A stretch of DNA of 62,000 nt from Cristatella mucedo (lineage: Eukaryota; Bryozoa; Phylactolaemata; Cristatellidae). A model generated the notes under the pieces. That model was not told the origin of the DNA and did not search any database. It saw only the letters and a program-made list of their open reading frames with translations. The stretch covers positions 1-62,000 of the forward strand of contig WPIO01000198.1 in NCBI GenBank assembly GCA_009760855.2, written 5' to 3'. A program made the position numbers and the translations under genes. Below, in pieces: positions 12,801 through 26,900 of this stretch. Each line of letters opens with the position of its first letter. Position 1 is the stretch's first letter.

Positions 12801-13029
12801 TTATATGTATTTAGATCACTGTATCGAAAGAGAGTTGCCTGATAATCATTTTCGCCAAGTTATTTGTAAAGAAAACAATAAGCTTTCTTGAAATCACAAA
12901 AGTTGATCGATCTTTAACAGAAGGATTATTGTTACCCGGCTGTATATACCAAGGATTATAGTAAGATGGCAAAATAATAGGCAATTTTAAGTGCAGACAA
13001 ACCATACCAGAACCTATGAATTAAACAAA

Positions 13030-13160
13030 GCCAGGAGCCGTTGGCACACCAGGTGTGGTAAGGCAGTTGTTGCACGACCCTCGGACTAAAGGTCGTGGTT
13101 CGATTCCTGTGTTATCACCGCAAGCGGCAGATAGCCAAAGGCTCTACTGTCGCCATACAA
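13030..13160 (+). mobile_element. tRNA-derived SINE-like element
   Basis: A perfect RNA polymerase III B box, GGTTCGATTCC, lies at 13097-13107. A D-arm/A-box-like stretch (GTGTGGTAAGGCAG) sits about 40 bases upstream, the spacing expected of a tRNA. A clean acceptor-stem pair is missing and the sequence runs on into a non-tRNA body (CCGCAAGCGG, GGCTCTACTGTCGCC), so a SINE is more likely than a tRNA gene. Its body differs from the SINEs at 28443, 45821 and 61645. Confidence 0.6.
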
Positions 13161-14004
13161 AGAGCGGTTGTGAGATTCATTTTTAAGCAAGTGTTTGATA
13201 CTGATGGACATGAAAGTAAATTCCAGTGATCATTTTCAGTGCTTCATTGACCAAAACTCTGTTTAGAGTCACTAGAGACATCCCTCATGAGATTTTGAAC
13301 CCTCAAGAAGTAGCATTATTATTAGTAACTTCCTCTCGTTTTTGTGTTTACCTGGACATGAGTCAGTTAAGCATATGAGATGGCCTCATGGCACGTGGCA
13401 TTAGCCACAGCAGCATTTTCAGAGGGAAGCAAACTCAGCTTTAAGTGGTAAAGCAGTAGGTGCAATGGGAAGAGTCGTCGCCAACTCAAACAAGATTCTT
13501 TAAAACGACAGACTGCTTCAGACCATGGATGGTGATCCATAATCAATGAGGCTAGGAATGGTCAGTATTCAGTTTCTCAAAAACCAAAACGAAAAAGATG
13601 CAATTTCAATAGGTAAGCAGACTGTTATTTCGCAAGCTACAAACTGCTCCATAAACGAACCATGATAAAATAGCTGAGTAAACTCACATATATCTGGTGG
13701 TAGAGGGCAGTAAGATGAAGCCAGGCTGAACACGGTCCTGCGCTGCTGCACAGAAGGCTGACCGAACTACTGCAGCTAGCAACAGCTGCCATCTGATGTC
13801 ACGTACTGGAAGGTATAGGAAAATGGCCTGCACATGGCTCTCACCCGTTGCGGCCGTTAGCAGAAGGTGGACGTGGATGTATGTAGCTTCACTCCTGAGG
13901 TCAGGTTTATTTTGGCTGGGCCTTTACCTGTAACTTAAATATTGTTATCACAAATTTGCCATAAGCACCCCTCAGTTAATCCATCGTATTTCCTAATGAT
14001 TTCG
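13161..14004. other. No gene recognised
   Basis: Nothing supportable is seen here; only short unassigned frames. Confidence 0.5.
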
Positions 14005-15105
14005 AAGGCCCCGCTGGCCTTGGCTGACTTCATGCGAAATGTAAGATTGCTCCCTGAGGCGGCTAAACCATTTTTGTCCTGAAGGAGGAGCCAGAGAGGA
14101 GTATCAGTGTGGTTAGAGAGAAGCCTTTAAAGAGCAAAGCTAGGAAGCTCTGAGACGAGTGGTGGCGATTCGGCCTAGAATTTGGTCCGATACCCACGTG
14201 AAAGCTGAGTTAGGATGTTGCTGGCCTGCTCAACCTCCGTCATCACTTGTCCAAAAAGAATCGTTCAACCCATTCTCATGGTCTGCCAGGACAGAGGACA
14301 TTCCAGTGGTTTAGTGCTGGTATTAGTTCATCCGCATCGAGCCATCGTGTCGCCCCACCACTACACCATTGTCCGGAAGAAGAGAGCAGAGTCGAGCGAC
14401 GCTCGCTCTTGATATTTTTGTTCCTCGGTTGTTTGGTCGTGTGTCTTGGTCCAGCTCCAAAGACGTTTTCGTCGGAACCGCTTTTTTCGAAAGCGAGGGA
14501 GGGAGGGCTTCGTCAGCCAAGCTGATGATCGAATAGGACAATAGCTTCAAAGGATGATCAGTGACCTCCACCGAATACGGTCGTCGCGCTCGAGCTGGCA
14601 TTTGTGTTACTTTTGTAAGCCGTGTTCGAGCCAGTACGTGTCCGGCATAGATCACGCAGGAGCCAGACGAAGCGCTGGCAAATGGAGCTCAGTTCCGAGA
14701 AGAAATGAAATCCGGTTAGAACCCGCATTAGAGAGTTTCCAAGAGTGTGCTTGCTGCGGTGCGGTATTCCCGCTGTAACTGGTGGAACCAGGTTCTGCCT
14801 TCGTTAGGGTGATGGTCTCGCGGCTCAGCTCAGTGTAGAAATATTCCTCATAGCGTTGGTGCTGCTGAGGTGAGGAGTGCGGAGATGCTTAACTAGACGC
14901 GCAGACTTGTAAAGCTTATCAAAGCTCAGTAAAACCTGGGGTTCGTGCTCGCTTTCACCAACGATGCGAACTCACGACGCCTTGGTAACGATGGGCAAGT
15001 CACCAGAAGGATCTGTTTTGAAGTGGCCAGCCCAAAAAGATAGGCACTCACCGAACGGCAGTAGTGCGCCAGGTTGCTGCTAGTAAGTTGCAGGCCAAGC
15101 TTTTC
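14005..15105 (+). mobile_element. Solo LTR, family R2 (degraded)
   Basis: This block aligns along almost its whole length with the reverse complement of 50748-51937. Landmarks are GCTGGCCTTGGCTGA at 14013, AGGAAGCTCTGAGACGAG at 14143, GATTCGGCC near 14168, GGACATTCCAGTGG near 14296, GAGTCGAGCGACGCTCGCTC at about 14391, CTCCACCGAATACGGTCGT at about 14567, and ACTGGTGGAACC near 14779. The better copy has TG...CA ends, a TATA-like box and AATAAA, so the family is an LTR. This copy has lost the terminal TGTAGCGCC and the AATAAA. No internal retrotransposon sequence flanks it, so it is a solo LTR. Frames inside it are not genes. Confidence 0.75.
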
Positions 15106-18100
15106 GCGAGCTCAAAGGCGCAACTTCAACGGAAACAAGATCGAATGATTAGCCTGAAGATTATCAAGTTCGATCGATCAGCTTGCACTAAATAACACAA
15201 AGACATGGTCTGGCAAACTACGCTGCAACAGGGTCACCATGGCACTCTGCTTCGCAACTGAAAATTCAACAATGGATGATATCAGTAAGATATCAAAATA
15301 GCCTGTAATGCCAGGCCGGCCCTTCCAGTCGCTTCGTTGTTCAAAACGTGCAATGCACCAGCTCACATGGATTATAATAACCAGCTAACTACTAAAGCTT
15401 TAATCACAATTGCAACACCATAGGCAGACATTATAAAAGGCTACTACTTTTACCCACAATTGAATTGTTGGTATTTAATGATCGTTTACGAGCTGGGATT
15501 TGGAAGACCGTTGGGCTGCAGCAACCCTGTAATCAGTGGTACCAAAACCTGCTTGTTTCTTCGCTTGGATAATAACGGTAACGATATCGAAGATAAGCGC
15601 CCCCAGAGAACTTAATCTCTCTCCAGGCGCCACCATTTAAAAGGAAATGGAAATTGAATGGTGGAAAGCAAAGTTGAAAAACAAACAAAAATAATATTGC
15701 TATGGTGACATGCATAGGGGTCAGCATGTGCAGTGTAGTTAGTGGCAGCATTTTTACATTGTCAGCACATATAAGTACATCAGCACGAATCATGAGACCC
15801 ACTTAAATGCTATCAGGTCCTAAATAGGTGTTTTTTGGTCTTAAATGTTGCTGCAAATAGGGGATGTCTGACAGGTTTGGAGAGTTCCGTGGTTAGGGAA
15901 AGATAAGAACTAAATGCATCATCTCCAAATTAGGCTTGTACGAGGTATTGGTGAGACTTCATGGATTCGGCAGCAGGTGGTACGATGCTTGTTTGATGGT
16001 AGTACATCTGATGATAGGCCATGGAGCCATTGAAATAGGACCCAAAGGTGAGCGAGACGGAAGTCAACTGTTGCTTGACTGGTAGCTGCGCAGGTCAAGA
16101 GTAGCGGAGTAGCTGTGGCACCGCGGGATGAGCCACGACAGACAAAGTTGCTGCTGATTTCTTTGAAAACATCGTCAGTATTCATGAATATATTAGTCAG
16201 TTGAAGACTGAAAAGTTAAATGGCTCGCAACACCACTCGGGCACCTCAGCTCCTTCAGCTAGCAGTGAGACATGGAACACTTTTACGCAAGCAGAGAGGA
16301 CTAAGTTGGTAGATGCTATCGGCTTGGCTGGAAAGCTTCTGAGCTGAAAATAGCATGTGTTGTGTTTCCAGAATAAGTTGTACGTAATCCAAACAGGTTG
16401 ATCCGTGGCTGGCTGTTTATTTTTCCCACTGCAAGTACTTATAAGTATGTTTATCTGAATAGAGGAAACTGGCCAGTAATGTGGGAATACCGCCACATCA
16501 CGAGTTCGCTTTGATGAAGCCGCGCTATCATTGAGCCTAATCGAGCAAATGCAACGCGACAGCCTGTGCTCGTAATTACTGATTTCTTCCTGGTAATCCT
16601 AATATTATTGATACATTTGCGAGCGACCCTTCGGAAATTCTAATCTCAATCACATACCACTGCAATAACAAAACGAATGAGGGATGGGAGCATACTCATC
16701 GTAAAGAACTAAAAATAGCACGTTAGGCATGCTATGGTCGGCATGGCATTAGAAGTTAGCTTACATGAAATCTTTTAGAAATGGGGACAAATGTCAGCTT
16801 GTTTTCAGCATTATTAATTTACAGGATGGTTTTGCATGTGGGCCTTGGTAAAAGCACCACACTAACCCAGAGCCTATAGTAGCGTACAGAAACTTAGGGT
16901 TCCACCGTGAAAATCACTACAATGTACCATATAATGCCTGCTTCCCTGAGCTCGGGCAGAAGGCTTCGGCCAGAACTGGGGACGGAGGTCCGCCTCAGAG
17001 CACCTGCCAGAAAACACTTTTAGGGACGTTGTAACCTTGGCAAGAAGCCAGCAACGCTCGATAAGTTAGAACCCTTTTGGCTGGGTTCGGCACCAATGCC
17101 CTTACCCATAAGGCTATCTCCCAGAAATGTACGTTACATAATACTTAGTGGGAGTCAAAGAAAGCTCTTTTTAACTAATCAAACTGATGAAGCAAACTAT
17201 AAACGAGCAGGCTGCCCTTCGCTATTTGCTGCTTTTTCCTCAAGTTCCTAGCAGCATCTGGTGCTGCTTGCAGAATGTTCAATAAGTCTGAATATGTTTG
17301 TGCGTTATCCTGGCTTCAAGGCCAGGTGTTAGAGTTACAAAAAGTCGCTAAAAAGGAGCCAAATCTGGTAGCTGAAAGAAAATGTAAGTTGATATTTATT
17401 AGCCCAATTAACACTGCAAACATAACAATAGTGTTTTATAGAGAGGGGAGGCTACGACCCATGACCTTTGGTTGTGGAAGCTGTGTTCGCCTGACCTCAT
17501 TCACTGACATGCGCAGCGCTGCATGCATGCGTCGCCACTGTCATTGTGAAACGCGTCGCTATTTTTGTACTGGTCGAAGTTGTGGTGTGAAGTTGCATGC
17601 AATGGTTCATATGTGAACTGGCCTGGAAAGTTGCTTTAACCTCAAATCTCAACAATCAATCAGGTCCTCACCTTCTGTATGGTGTGTGCCTAAGACACTG
17701 GTTCGACAAAGTAAACCGTTTTAGTACTGAATCTAAAGTGAGTTACAAGTTATTCCTATTGTCGCTCTGTGAATACCACTGATCCTGAAGACTTTGCCGG
17801 CGCTGTTGGCAGCCTCTGATATAGCTGGCATACCTGTTATCCTGCTCCTTCCAGGCAGACCCGGAACGTGGAGGTTTGGTCAAATTTAGGTCAAACTGAA
17901 GCTGCTTGCTGTGCCTGTTCCAAAGTCTTATCATTGCACTCATTCACCGCTGATCCCAACTAACCTTCTGTCAACATTTGATCGCAGTGAGCTTGCCGCT
18001 ACGCAGCCACCCGGACACGGTTGCCATCTTTTCGGCTTTGCGCTTAAGCCACCCGTTTGCCACCATAATTGAAACCACTCCACGCCGTTCGAGAGATGGA

Positions 18101-18654
18101 AAAATTTTGCCCAATTGCATGACTATCCTGATCTTCGGATAGAGCCTTCCTTTGAGCCATTCTGAGCACCCTTTTCTGGTTGTCTTGAGCTGTTTCGGTT
18201 GTTGCTTCACACAAGAGAAATGTCAGGCACACTAGTGGGTGCTTGTGAAGCTCCTGTAGCATCACTACAAGATGCCAGGGCTTTGGTCAAGCTTATTGTA
18301 TCATCACTTCTGAGAGAGCAGATGTTCTCAAGCTTTCATCTGTTACATACGCTTCCTTAAAGCCTTCCAGTAGATGCCATAGTTTCTGGAGACAGGTGGA
18401 AAAGCTACATCTGTTGTAGTGGCTTAAATTTGTGTCCAACTACTCAAGCGACTGTTGAACTCGACGATTTATCCAAGTAAAAGCAAACGCAGCAGGCATG
18501 AGGTATCGGTACCATCAATGTAGCAGCCCGGCCGACCTGAATGCCATGGAAATCATCGGGCAATTTCAAATTCCACTGTTATGAGACTACTTCAGCCTGA
18601 ATACATTAGGTAAAAGCCCTTAGTGCTTTCCTGGTAGTAGGAGCTGAGGTTCTG
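15106..18654. other. No gene recognised; one weak tRNA-like patch
   Basis: Only short unassigned frames are present. On the minus strand at about 17040-17125 there is an A-box-like TAGCCTTATGGGTAAGGGCA and a poor B box (GGGTTCTAACTT). This could be an old relative of the minus-strand tRNA-like element near 20930, but the match is too weak for its own entry. Confidence 0.4.
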
Positions 18655-18923
18655 GTTGCATTACTATGTGCTCTCTCTCTCTCTCTCTCTCTCTCTTGCT
18701 TTCTCTGTGGCACTTTCTATCCCCCACCTCCATGTAAATGTTCCTCCAATTTCTCTCTCTCTTACTGCTCTCTCTCTCTCTCTCTCTCCTTAGCCTTCTT
18801 CTCCAGTCTTGTTCCTCCATATCATTTCTAGTTGTCCTGCCCACCTAGGTGTCTCCTAAATCTCTTTCTTCCTGCTGCTCTCTCTCTCCCTCCCTCCTAC
18901 TTCCATTCCTTCCTGGTTCTCCA

Positions 18924-18960
<37 letters not shown>

Positions 18961-19650
18961 TTGCCCTACCCTGGCTTATCTTCTGTTTGCCCCTCACTTT
19001 TTTCTTTCTTTCTTTTTTTCTCTCTCTCCTTTCTCTCTCCTGCTTTTTCAATTGGTCATCAGTCTCTGTTTCTCTTCATAACTCTTGCTCTCTCTCTTCT
19101 TGTCGCTCTCTCTCTCTCTCTCTTCTCTCTGTGTGTGCTTCCCAACTCTCACTTTTCTTTTCATCACTCCTCCTGCTGTCCCTAGCTCTCTTCTTGTTTT
19201 TCTTCTCCTTTTACATATGTTGTTGTTGTCTTCCACGTACTCTTGTAGCTAGTTGCTTGTTTCCTGGCACTTTCTCATCCCTATATCTTTTCCCTCTCTC
19301 TCATTACTCCCTAGTCTAGCTTCCTGGTTTTCCTCACAATCTGCTTATCTCTCTCTCCTCGCCTTCATTTGGTTCTCTCTTTAGCCCTCAATGGAAGTAG
19401 TCTAGGTGTCTCTCCCTAGACCCTCAGGCTCCCCCAGTTTCCTTTATTTTTCTCTCCTTTTCTGTCCTCCTAAGCTCATTCTTCCCTCCCTTGCCTCTCT
19501 GCTCCCTCTCTGTAGTAGCTTCACCTTATTCTTAGCAGTCTTCATATGTCGGATTTGTCTCTCACAGCACTTCTCTGTTCTTTTCCTTGTTCTCTAACAC
19601 TAGCTTTCTTCACCCTTCATTCTCTCCCACTCATCTTCCGCCTCTCCCAG
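18655..19650 (+). repeat. Pyrimidine-rich domain with (CT)n arrays
   Basis: About 1 kb in which the + strand is mostly C and T. Perfect (CT)n runs lie near 18671-18695, 18770-18787 and 18927-18957, with many shorter ones. It is the strand mirror of the purine domain at 7560-8960. Outside the simple repeats the two do not align, so I treat them as separate events. Frames rich in Ser, Leu, Phe or Pro here are repeat artefacts. Confidence 0.95.
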
Positions 19651-20879
19651 ACATTTTACCTTTTATAGACGTGGTGGCAAGAGTTCTATCTTTCACCGAG
19701 AAGAACGACATCTTGAAAAAAAGCGCTAGTCATTCTAACGTACACCAGATGTTGGAGTATTTTTAAATCAATACTAAGATCGACCGTCCCACTATTGATG
19801 ATATAAGGACTTAATCAAGAACCAATTGTAAAATATCTTCAGTAGAGGTTAGAATCATGGTTTGCTATATATTCAGCATGGTCACCCTCAGTAAACTCCT
19901 TTACAGGCAAGAAATGTACACTACACGCACGTTGTCAAGTGGTCCAAACGCTCAACAAAGCCATATTTGTAAATTGATAAATCGTCACTATTTCTTGAAA
20001 ATATTGGGCACGCTTCTCGAAGTAGCTTTCAAAGTATTGCTTTTGTATAACAACACTATTTTTTAACGTAGGTGATACATCCGGCGTAAGGTTATCACAA
20101 TCAAAATAAGGATAGCCGAAAGAAGACGTGAAGCTTGGCAAGATTGAGTGTTTTCCAAACCACCTCTTCCAGCAGGTGAGCTGCAAATCTTCCGGCTTAG
20201 CATTCTGCAAAATCACCTTAAGAAACAGCTACTGCCCAGGGAAGATCGAGAAAGACTCTGAAAGCAGTTCACTGGCTCAACATCTCAATCCCTTGCCGTC
20301 GGCTGCCGCTGGGGCAGTTCTTTGCAAAAATCCCAAGCGGTAATAGCTGGTATTGCTTGCTATCAGTTATTATCATCCTTTTTTTTCTTGCTTGGCCGCG
20401 ACTCTATACGAGTGAAAAACCCATCGACGAAGGCCGTCTCAGTATGTAAGTGGCGCCCAGTAAGTGGCACAGTTCTTGCCTGATGTGCCATAACGAGTCT
20501 TTCTGGGTTCAGCATCTGTTCACATGTGTGCATCCTAAGTGTTTGTTTGGTTTTTGTACAGACCACTACTCAGCCAAGAAAACATGTCAAAGTGTGGGTG
20601 TAATCTATAATCCGAATTTAGCGCAGAGATCTTCGTTGCATTGGTTAGTAGCTTATTAAAATTAGCGCAAGTTAAACTCCAATATTTCATTTACTGTATC
20701 CCATTTGCACATGACACAAACGAGAAAGAAGCACTGGTAGTCTCCGAAAGAGAGACATCAATGTGATATCAGGAAATATTACCCTGTCCCTCCTAGCCTG
20801 AAAAGAAATTTCTAGGTTAGAGTGTCTCACGACTGGCTATAACCAAATACTGAGCCTCAACCAGAAGATGGCCCTATTT
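19651..20879. other. No gene recognised
   Basis: Nothing supportable is seen here. Confidence 0.5.
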
Positions 20880-20985
20880 TTACATCGATTATCAGGCAGC
20901 TGGGAAACGGAGTGGATTCGAAACCTAACCATTGACCAAATCACTTGCCGACTGAGCACTTAGGCTATTCCTCTGTGACCCAAAA
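20880..20985 (-). mobile_element. tRNA-like SINE fragment
   Basis: Read on the minus strand, TAGCCTAAGTGCTCAGTCGG resembles an A box with its D arm. GTTTCGAATCC (one mismatch to the B-box consensus) follows about 35 bases later, at about 20910-20920. The acceptor arms do not pair, so an intact tRNA gene is unlikely. Confidence 0.45.
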
Positions 20986-23900
20986 ATGATGGTCACAAGC
21001 TGCCAATGTCTATCGGACACGAAAATCAGCCGTAGCCCAATGCTTCCTCGCCAGGTTCGCCCGATGATTACTGGCAGCATCTGCTGCCGGTTTGGTGGTT
21101 GGCCCAGAGTGAAGCGTTTAGTCGGCGTGGATGCAGCTGCTGCATAGCTGCTGCATTTGCTGCTCCACTTCCTCTGCTTCTTCTAATATGGATGCACATG
21201 CAACTGGCGACTGGTGCGGTTTTATTTTAACCACTCTTTTCATTCCTCATTACGGTGTCACTACAGCCGGCTGCTTTTGTACCACTGCAGCTCGTTCGGC
21301 TGGCCTGTCAGTGCACTGGTGCAGGGCCGTGGTAGTGCCTTAGCATCCCCATCTTCTCAGCCACTCTTCTGCGGGATACTGTGATGTCGCTCAGCTGCAA
21401 TGTGCATGGCCTGTTTTCACCTTCGTTCTTGCATGGCTCGGAATTGGCCCAGCATAATGGGCAAACACCATGCAAATTTAAGTGGCATTATTTCATGTAC
21501 GTTTTGAATCTGGGGTGATATTAGAAGCCCTTTACATGGCCTCATAATCATGGATACTTTTCACGTTTGACCTGCAGCAGCTGCTATCGTGCTGCAATTA
21601 TCTCTTGCCCACAGGTTTGCATTTGGCAGTGAGTTTTTCTGCTGCACACAGCTGCTGCCTTTGCAGCTGGCTCAAAGGCTGCGTTCCTGTTATCACGTGA
21701 AAGTGTGGCTGTGGCTAATCGTCAAGGTGTCGTGCAATTAATGCTCTCGCAGCATATCCTGCTGGAGGAAAGTTTTTACACATAGCACTGGCTGAATTGT
21801 AGAGGGTTCATGATCTCGAGGGTGTCACCAGTAACTAATACAATATTTTTGGTCTGAAGAAAGCCCTGAGAGAGACCACTGAGAAACTATCATATCACTC
21901 CAGTATCATGGGCTGACTTGTATTGCTCCACTAAGGTCGCACGTTTCCCTTTCTATTTGCATTACCTTGTTATTTTAACCAAGTGGGTAAACAAGGCAGT
22001 GGTGTAGCTAAGGAGCCATAATGGGCGGTTCTGGAAAGACATTTTATTGATTTGAGAGCTAATCGTTATTGTAGCAAGCTAGCATAATAGAAGCTACTTT
22101 TTTCTGGCTTTCTTTCGATGGCAGCAGTGAGCACTTTGATGTGCGGCTTTAGGCATACAACCTCTTGCCTGGAATGTCACAGCCTCTACAGGTGCATGGT
22201 CAGGATTGCTTTCCTCCGAGTGGTCGGCTAGCTACTTCTGCTTTATCAGCTTTGACGTTCGTCGACAGAGTGCAGACTGCAGCATCTCTCCTGACTCGTC
22301 GAGTTGGGAGCTGCTCTAATGAGGGGCAAGGTTCTTCGTTAACTGCGCCCTGGCTTTCCTGCACAGGACCGAGTTTTTCCGTATTGTGAAAATAGCAGCT
22401 TGGTGTTTGTTTCCGCCCAATAATACAACGGAAGTTTTTATTGACGTCACATTAGAAGCGTTAGATGTATTTGTCGAAGAGCTGAGCTCGTTGATTTGGT
22501 CCAGACAATTGCTGCCACTTGAATTCATTAAGAAGGCAACAAACCTCCCATAAAGCTTCCCGAGCATGCCCACTCATGCTCGAGTTGCACGATGCGTAAC
22601 TCAGCCTTTCGAAAGCCATGTCACTTCATGCGTCTCCTGAATGCCTACGACAAACGGCAGCCATTTACGGGCTTAAATGCACTGTGGGAAATCAACCTAC
22701 AAGATTAAGGTACGAGTGATAGGTCATAAGGTTTGTCTGTGAAGCAGGAGTTGCTGGACAGATGAGGGTGCGCCATCTGATCGATCTTATATTAGCACAC
22801 TAGCACTGATATGGTGCAGGCACCAGCAGTTGTACTCGTTCGTGTCGGCCTTTGCTCAGCAGTCGTGGTGCTGCCAGCTGCACTCGCTCGCCGATGGCCT
22901 GCGAGCATCCTGTGTTATCGATCGCATCGCGAATGCTTCGGTCTCAAGTCAGATGTCTGTTTCACCGTGCTTCACTTACGCCGTCTCCTACACTTGTAAG
23001 AAGTTAAAACAAGCTTGGGTGTCGCGGCTATGCTTTCGTAGATTCGGTTTACTTTTCTTGAGTTTCTCAAAATGGGCAGCGTCTTTTCACTCTCCGAGTT
23101 ATCCCTCTCTTCGCCCTTTTTCCTCGGCGGCTCAGGGTGCAGGAGCGTCTTGCCGCCGAGCTTGGCCGCCTGCACGGCATCATAAAGGCGAGGTGACTTT
23201 ATCGTTCCCACTCCCTTGGCCGGGAGATTAAGCCTCGACATGGACAAATTGACGTCAAAGACCCGTGGTACCGACGGTAGATTCTTCCTCAGATGTCCGT
23301 CCTGCATCCTTTTGTGTCTCGCTGAAAGGCTTCGTGTTGTATAAAGGGTCCATATTCGTAGGGTGAGGACCGATCTGGAATGCAGATGAGGCATGGTCCA
23401 AACATGATACCGCAGCTTCGGCAGTTTTGGGATAATGTGTGGAACTGCTCAAGGGTGCAAAATCGTTGACGTCCTTTACTAGTCGAGAGCTGCTGCCTAG
23501 CCCTGCTGCTCAGCACTCTCTGACTGTCTTGTTGCGCACAGCTCTTACTGTCCGACGCGACGTCGGTGTCGCGACGCCAGAGTTAAAGTTGTTCACATAA
23601 TGCTCACAGAAACACACGCCAGCCCTGCTTCCTTCACGCTTTCTGGCATCGTATTACCCGGTGGCCCGTGGATCTGGGCTCTCCACTTTGATCGACAAGC
23701 CGGGCGCGTTGCATCAGTCAGTGCCAGTGGCTTGTAAAACACAGCAAGCTAATCCTGGCGCACGGTGCGCCCAGCATTGAGGTGGTAGTGCGATGCCACT
23801 TCTTTCCATTGCACTCAACAAATAATTAGCTACTGGTGCCGGCCGCTGTTTCTCGAGCAAGCAGTTGTCCTGGCTCTTTGAGCATTCGGCCTGCTCGAGC

Positions 23901-26900
23901 GCTCATGCCACTCGCCAACGCCATGGCGACTGTGTAAGTATAGTGTCAATTACACGCCTATTTTGCGTTGTCTGCCTCTCAAGTTTGGCATCCACCGTTA
24001 CTGTCGACATATTTGGCTGGGTAATGTGGACGATAGGCATGGCAAGATAGCTCTGGTACGGCCAGTCAGCGCGGCAACAGTTCTCGCCTGCCCGTGGTAA
24101 GAACGATCTCATAAGGTTTCAGCATTCATTCAAAGTTGTGGCCTTTCAGCGATACTCCGTTTTGAACTGAACAGGTACTGGTCATCCGTTCCGTTTTTAT
24201 TGTCGGCGCAAGTGTGTCGTCCATAATTGAAAGGTCGGAATTGGGCATTGGCCGATGGCGTACTGAGCTTTTATCTAGAAATTGAGCATGCGAAATCAGT
24301 GACAAGACAGCTGATTTTGTCTCTGATCGTACATCGGCTCAAAACAAGATGGAAACATGGTCGTTCCCGGCAAGGGAGCACTAAATGTGACGTTTCCGTG
24401 TAAGCACTTTGTTTCTTGAAAGATAGATGATATGGTGCTTTTAGGAAGAGCTTTGAAAAACTAAACTCTTGGCAAAGTATGCAGCCTATGAAGGTTGGAA
24501 AGTGAGTAGTGGCCTCTAGAAATGTGTCGTAGGTGCCATATGGATAGGGCTGACGGCGTCGAAAGAGCTGGTACTGCTGAATCTGCAAAGAGCTCTGTCG
24601 TGCTACTCTTCTGATTAGACATGATATCGCATACACTGTCTCTAAGAACGATATGCTGGACGGCAAAGTTACGTCTGCTGCATTTGACTGATGCTGCATA
24701 TGCCAGCGTGATTTGCAGTCTGCACTCTACTTTGTCGATACTTGTACTCTGATGAAATAAGCTGCGGGTGTGCCTGCGTGAATCCGCGGACTCACGCATA
24801 CTGTTCAACCGATCCTTGATTTCACGACGGTGTTTCGTACTTCCCGGTATGCGCCTGCCATTGTGGTTCAGGGTCTCAGCAGTGCAACAGAATAGTGCAT
24901 GGGCTATGGTCTCGCCTGAGGACCCGAGCATTTTGTCTCGCGCTGCTTTTGCTCTATGACTCTGCCAAGCTGATTTTCTCCCACCTCCATAAAAGCTTTA
25001 TTTCTTCACGGCCAAGCTCTGGCTACAGTATACTAATTATCCGAAACCAATTTTAATGCCTTCACCTCGTAATGTTTTGAATGGGTGCAAATGCCTCGTC
25101 TTTAGGTGGCCTCGTGATCAGGTGATCATTTCTTATGTTGTCATGCGCCAGCATCTAGCAGAGTCATGTGTTGCTGCTGTTGTCCACGCGGTGCCCTTTT
25201 GAACGTCCACTGCTTCTGCTGTAGCATTCTCTGCTGCCATTGCTGTCGGCCCAGGCTGCTGCAGATGCTGGCCGTTGCGATGGATCACTGGCAAATGAGA
25301 GGAAGATAAGATAGTGTGGTGCTAGAACTTATAAGCGCTAGACCGTGACCGAAACCATTGTCAGGACGATGATGTGACTGTCAGCGAGAGCGTTTTGTCT
25401 TTCCGAACCCTTCTTGCTCTCGATTGTTTTCCATGCCCCTGCATCGTTCAATAACGCTCTCAATTCAAGCCACAGCCGCCATCTATCGCGAGTCTGGTTG
25501 CAAGAGGACGCAAACGCCTTGGCTTGTGTGTACTCGAGGCTTGACAATGCCATCAAAACCGGCTGATTGGCCACTCATCTGTCAGCGCCGGTCCGGCACA
25601 CCGGATCTGCATGCGGAATCGATGCTTCACTTTAAACTCATGAAGGCGGCTTTGCAAAATGCGAAGAGGAGTATCTGCTGGGACGGATCAGCTCTAAGGG
25701 AATGCGGAAAACGTTATTGTTAGGTTGGATAATCACGCAGATTGTACCGATAGCTTGGTCTCAGCTGTGGCTCTAAGCACTCGTTTCGCCGTTTCTTCGA
25801 GCACCTTCGCAGTCCGTACTGTTGCGATGCAAGCTTTTAGTATCATGAAGGGTGACCGTAAAACCGTATGGTCCGACAGTGAATGGTCAGCAGTAGTAGA
25901 GCCAAAGTGTAGCTTTTCACCCTTCCCTGAAGCCTCGTGCAGCAGCAACAGGCAGACAAAGGGCCTGTGGAGCTACCCAATGTTCCCCTTTAACAAGGAA
26001 AGGACACAATTGTTAGGGAGTGCTTCCGCTACCACGCCGGTACTGGCTGCTAGTGTATTACACTGGCTCACAATCGGAAGATCATACACTATTTTTCCAT
26101 CGATGACCAGTGCAGTCGAAAACTGAGTGAATCCGAAACTCTGGCTGGTCAATTATTTACTGTAGGAAAAGTTTAGCGCATAGCCACTGAAGCTGTGTTG
26201 GCTAGATGCCTTCATCTTCCAAAATCATGGTTGTTTCTGTTCGTTGGCTCGTAGCAATCCAGCCGTAGCCCCACTACATTTCAGCTAGTGCCTGTTTGTG
26301 GATTCTACGATCACATTATTTAATGCTATTTCTGCCATTTGATGCTGGCTCAGATGATGCAGGTGCTCATTCTGAGGTGGAAGCTTGTATGCTGCTTATT
26401 GTGCTGCAGCATTTGGTTGCCTGCCCCTGTCCTCTCATGTAATGAGGCTGCTTCAGCTAGTGCGCGACTGCTGTGGTGAGCCTATCCATTTGATTCCCAA
26501 TCATTAGGTGTCAATACTGCTGTTTGGCTGCTTGAATCTGGCAGCAGCCTCGTTTACTCTGCTTTAAGCACTAGTTCCAAGATTTGCACAGTCATGCACC
26601 GCATCGTGCCACATTCACATACCAGATGTGAGATTCAAAGAGAAATAGAGAGCAGTATTTCTAGCTCACTAACATCTCAACCCATCCAGTATTCCGAGCT
26701 ACAAAACCCTCGTGGTCAGGTTACATGACAGCTTTTCACACGGACATGTCTCGCCCTCAAGTCATAGACCACACAGCCTCATGCAGCGTCACCGGCTGGC
26801 GGTAATCGATGTGCAGAGTAAGTGGAACTCTTCATATTCAACGTTACTGTCTGGCCTCTCACAGAGCTTGAAAAACAGCTGTCATAGCTCTCCTCGATTC

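Noticed and set aside
13097-13107. Functional tRNA gene
   Set aside because: B box is perfect but acceptor and anticodon stems do not pair convincingly.
19035-19065. Hammerhead-ribozyme-like CTGATGA ... GAAA on the minus strand
   Set aside because: The bases between the two boxes cannot form helix II; other CTGATGA sites lack the GAAA box.
18832-19319. Two frames of 117 and 156 codons rich in Ser, Leu and Phe
   Set aside because: Translation of (CT)n-rich sequence.
24461-24931. 156-codon minus-strand frame
   Set aside because: No motif, overlapping frames of similar length, and no repeat relatives in the window.
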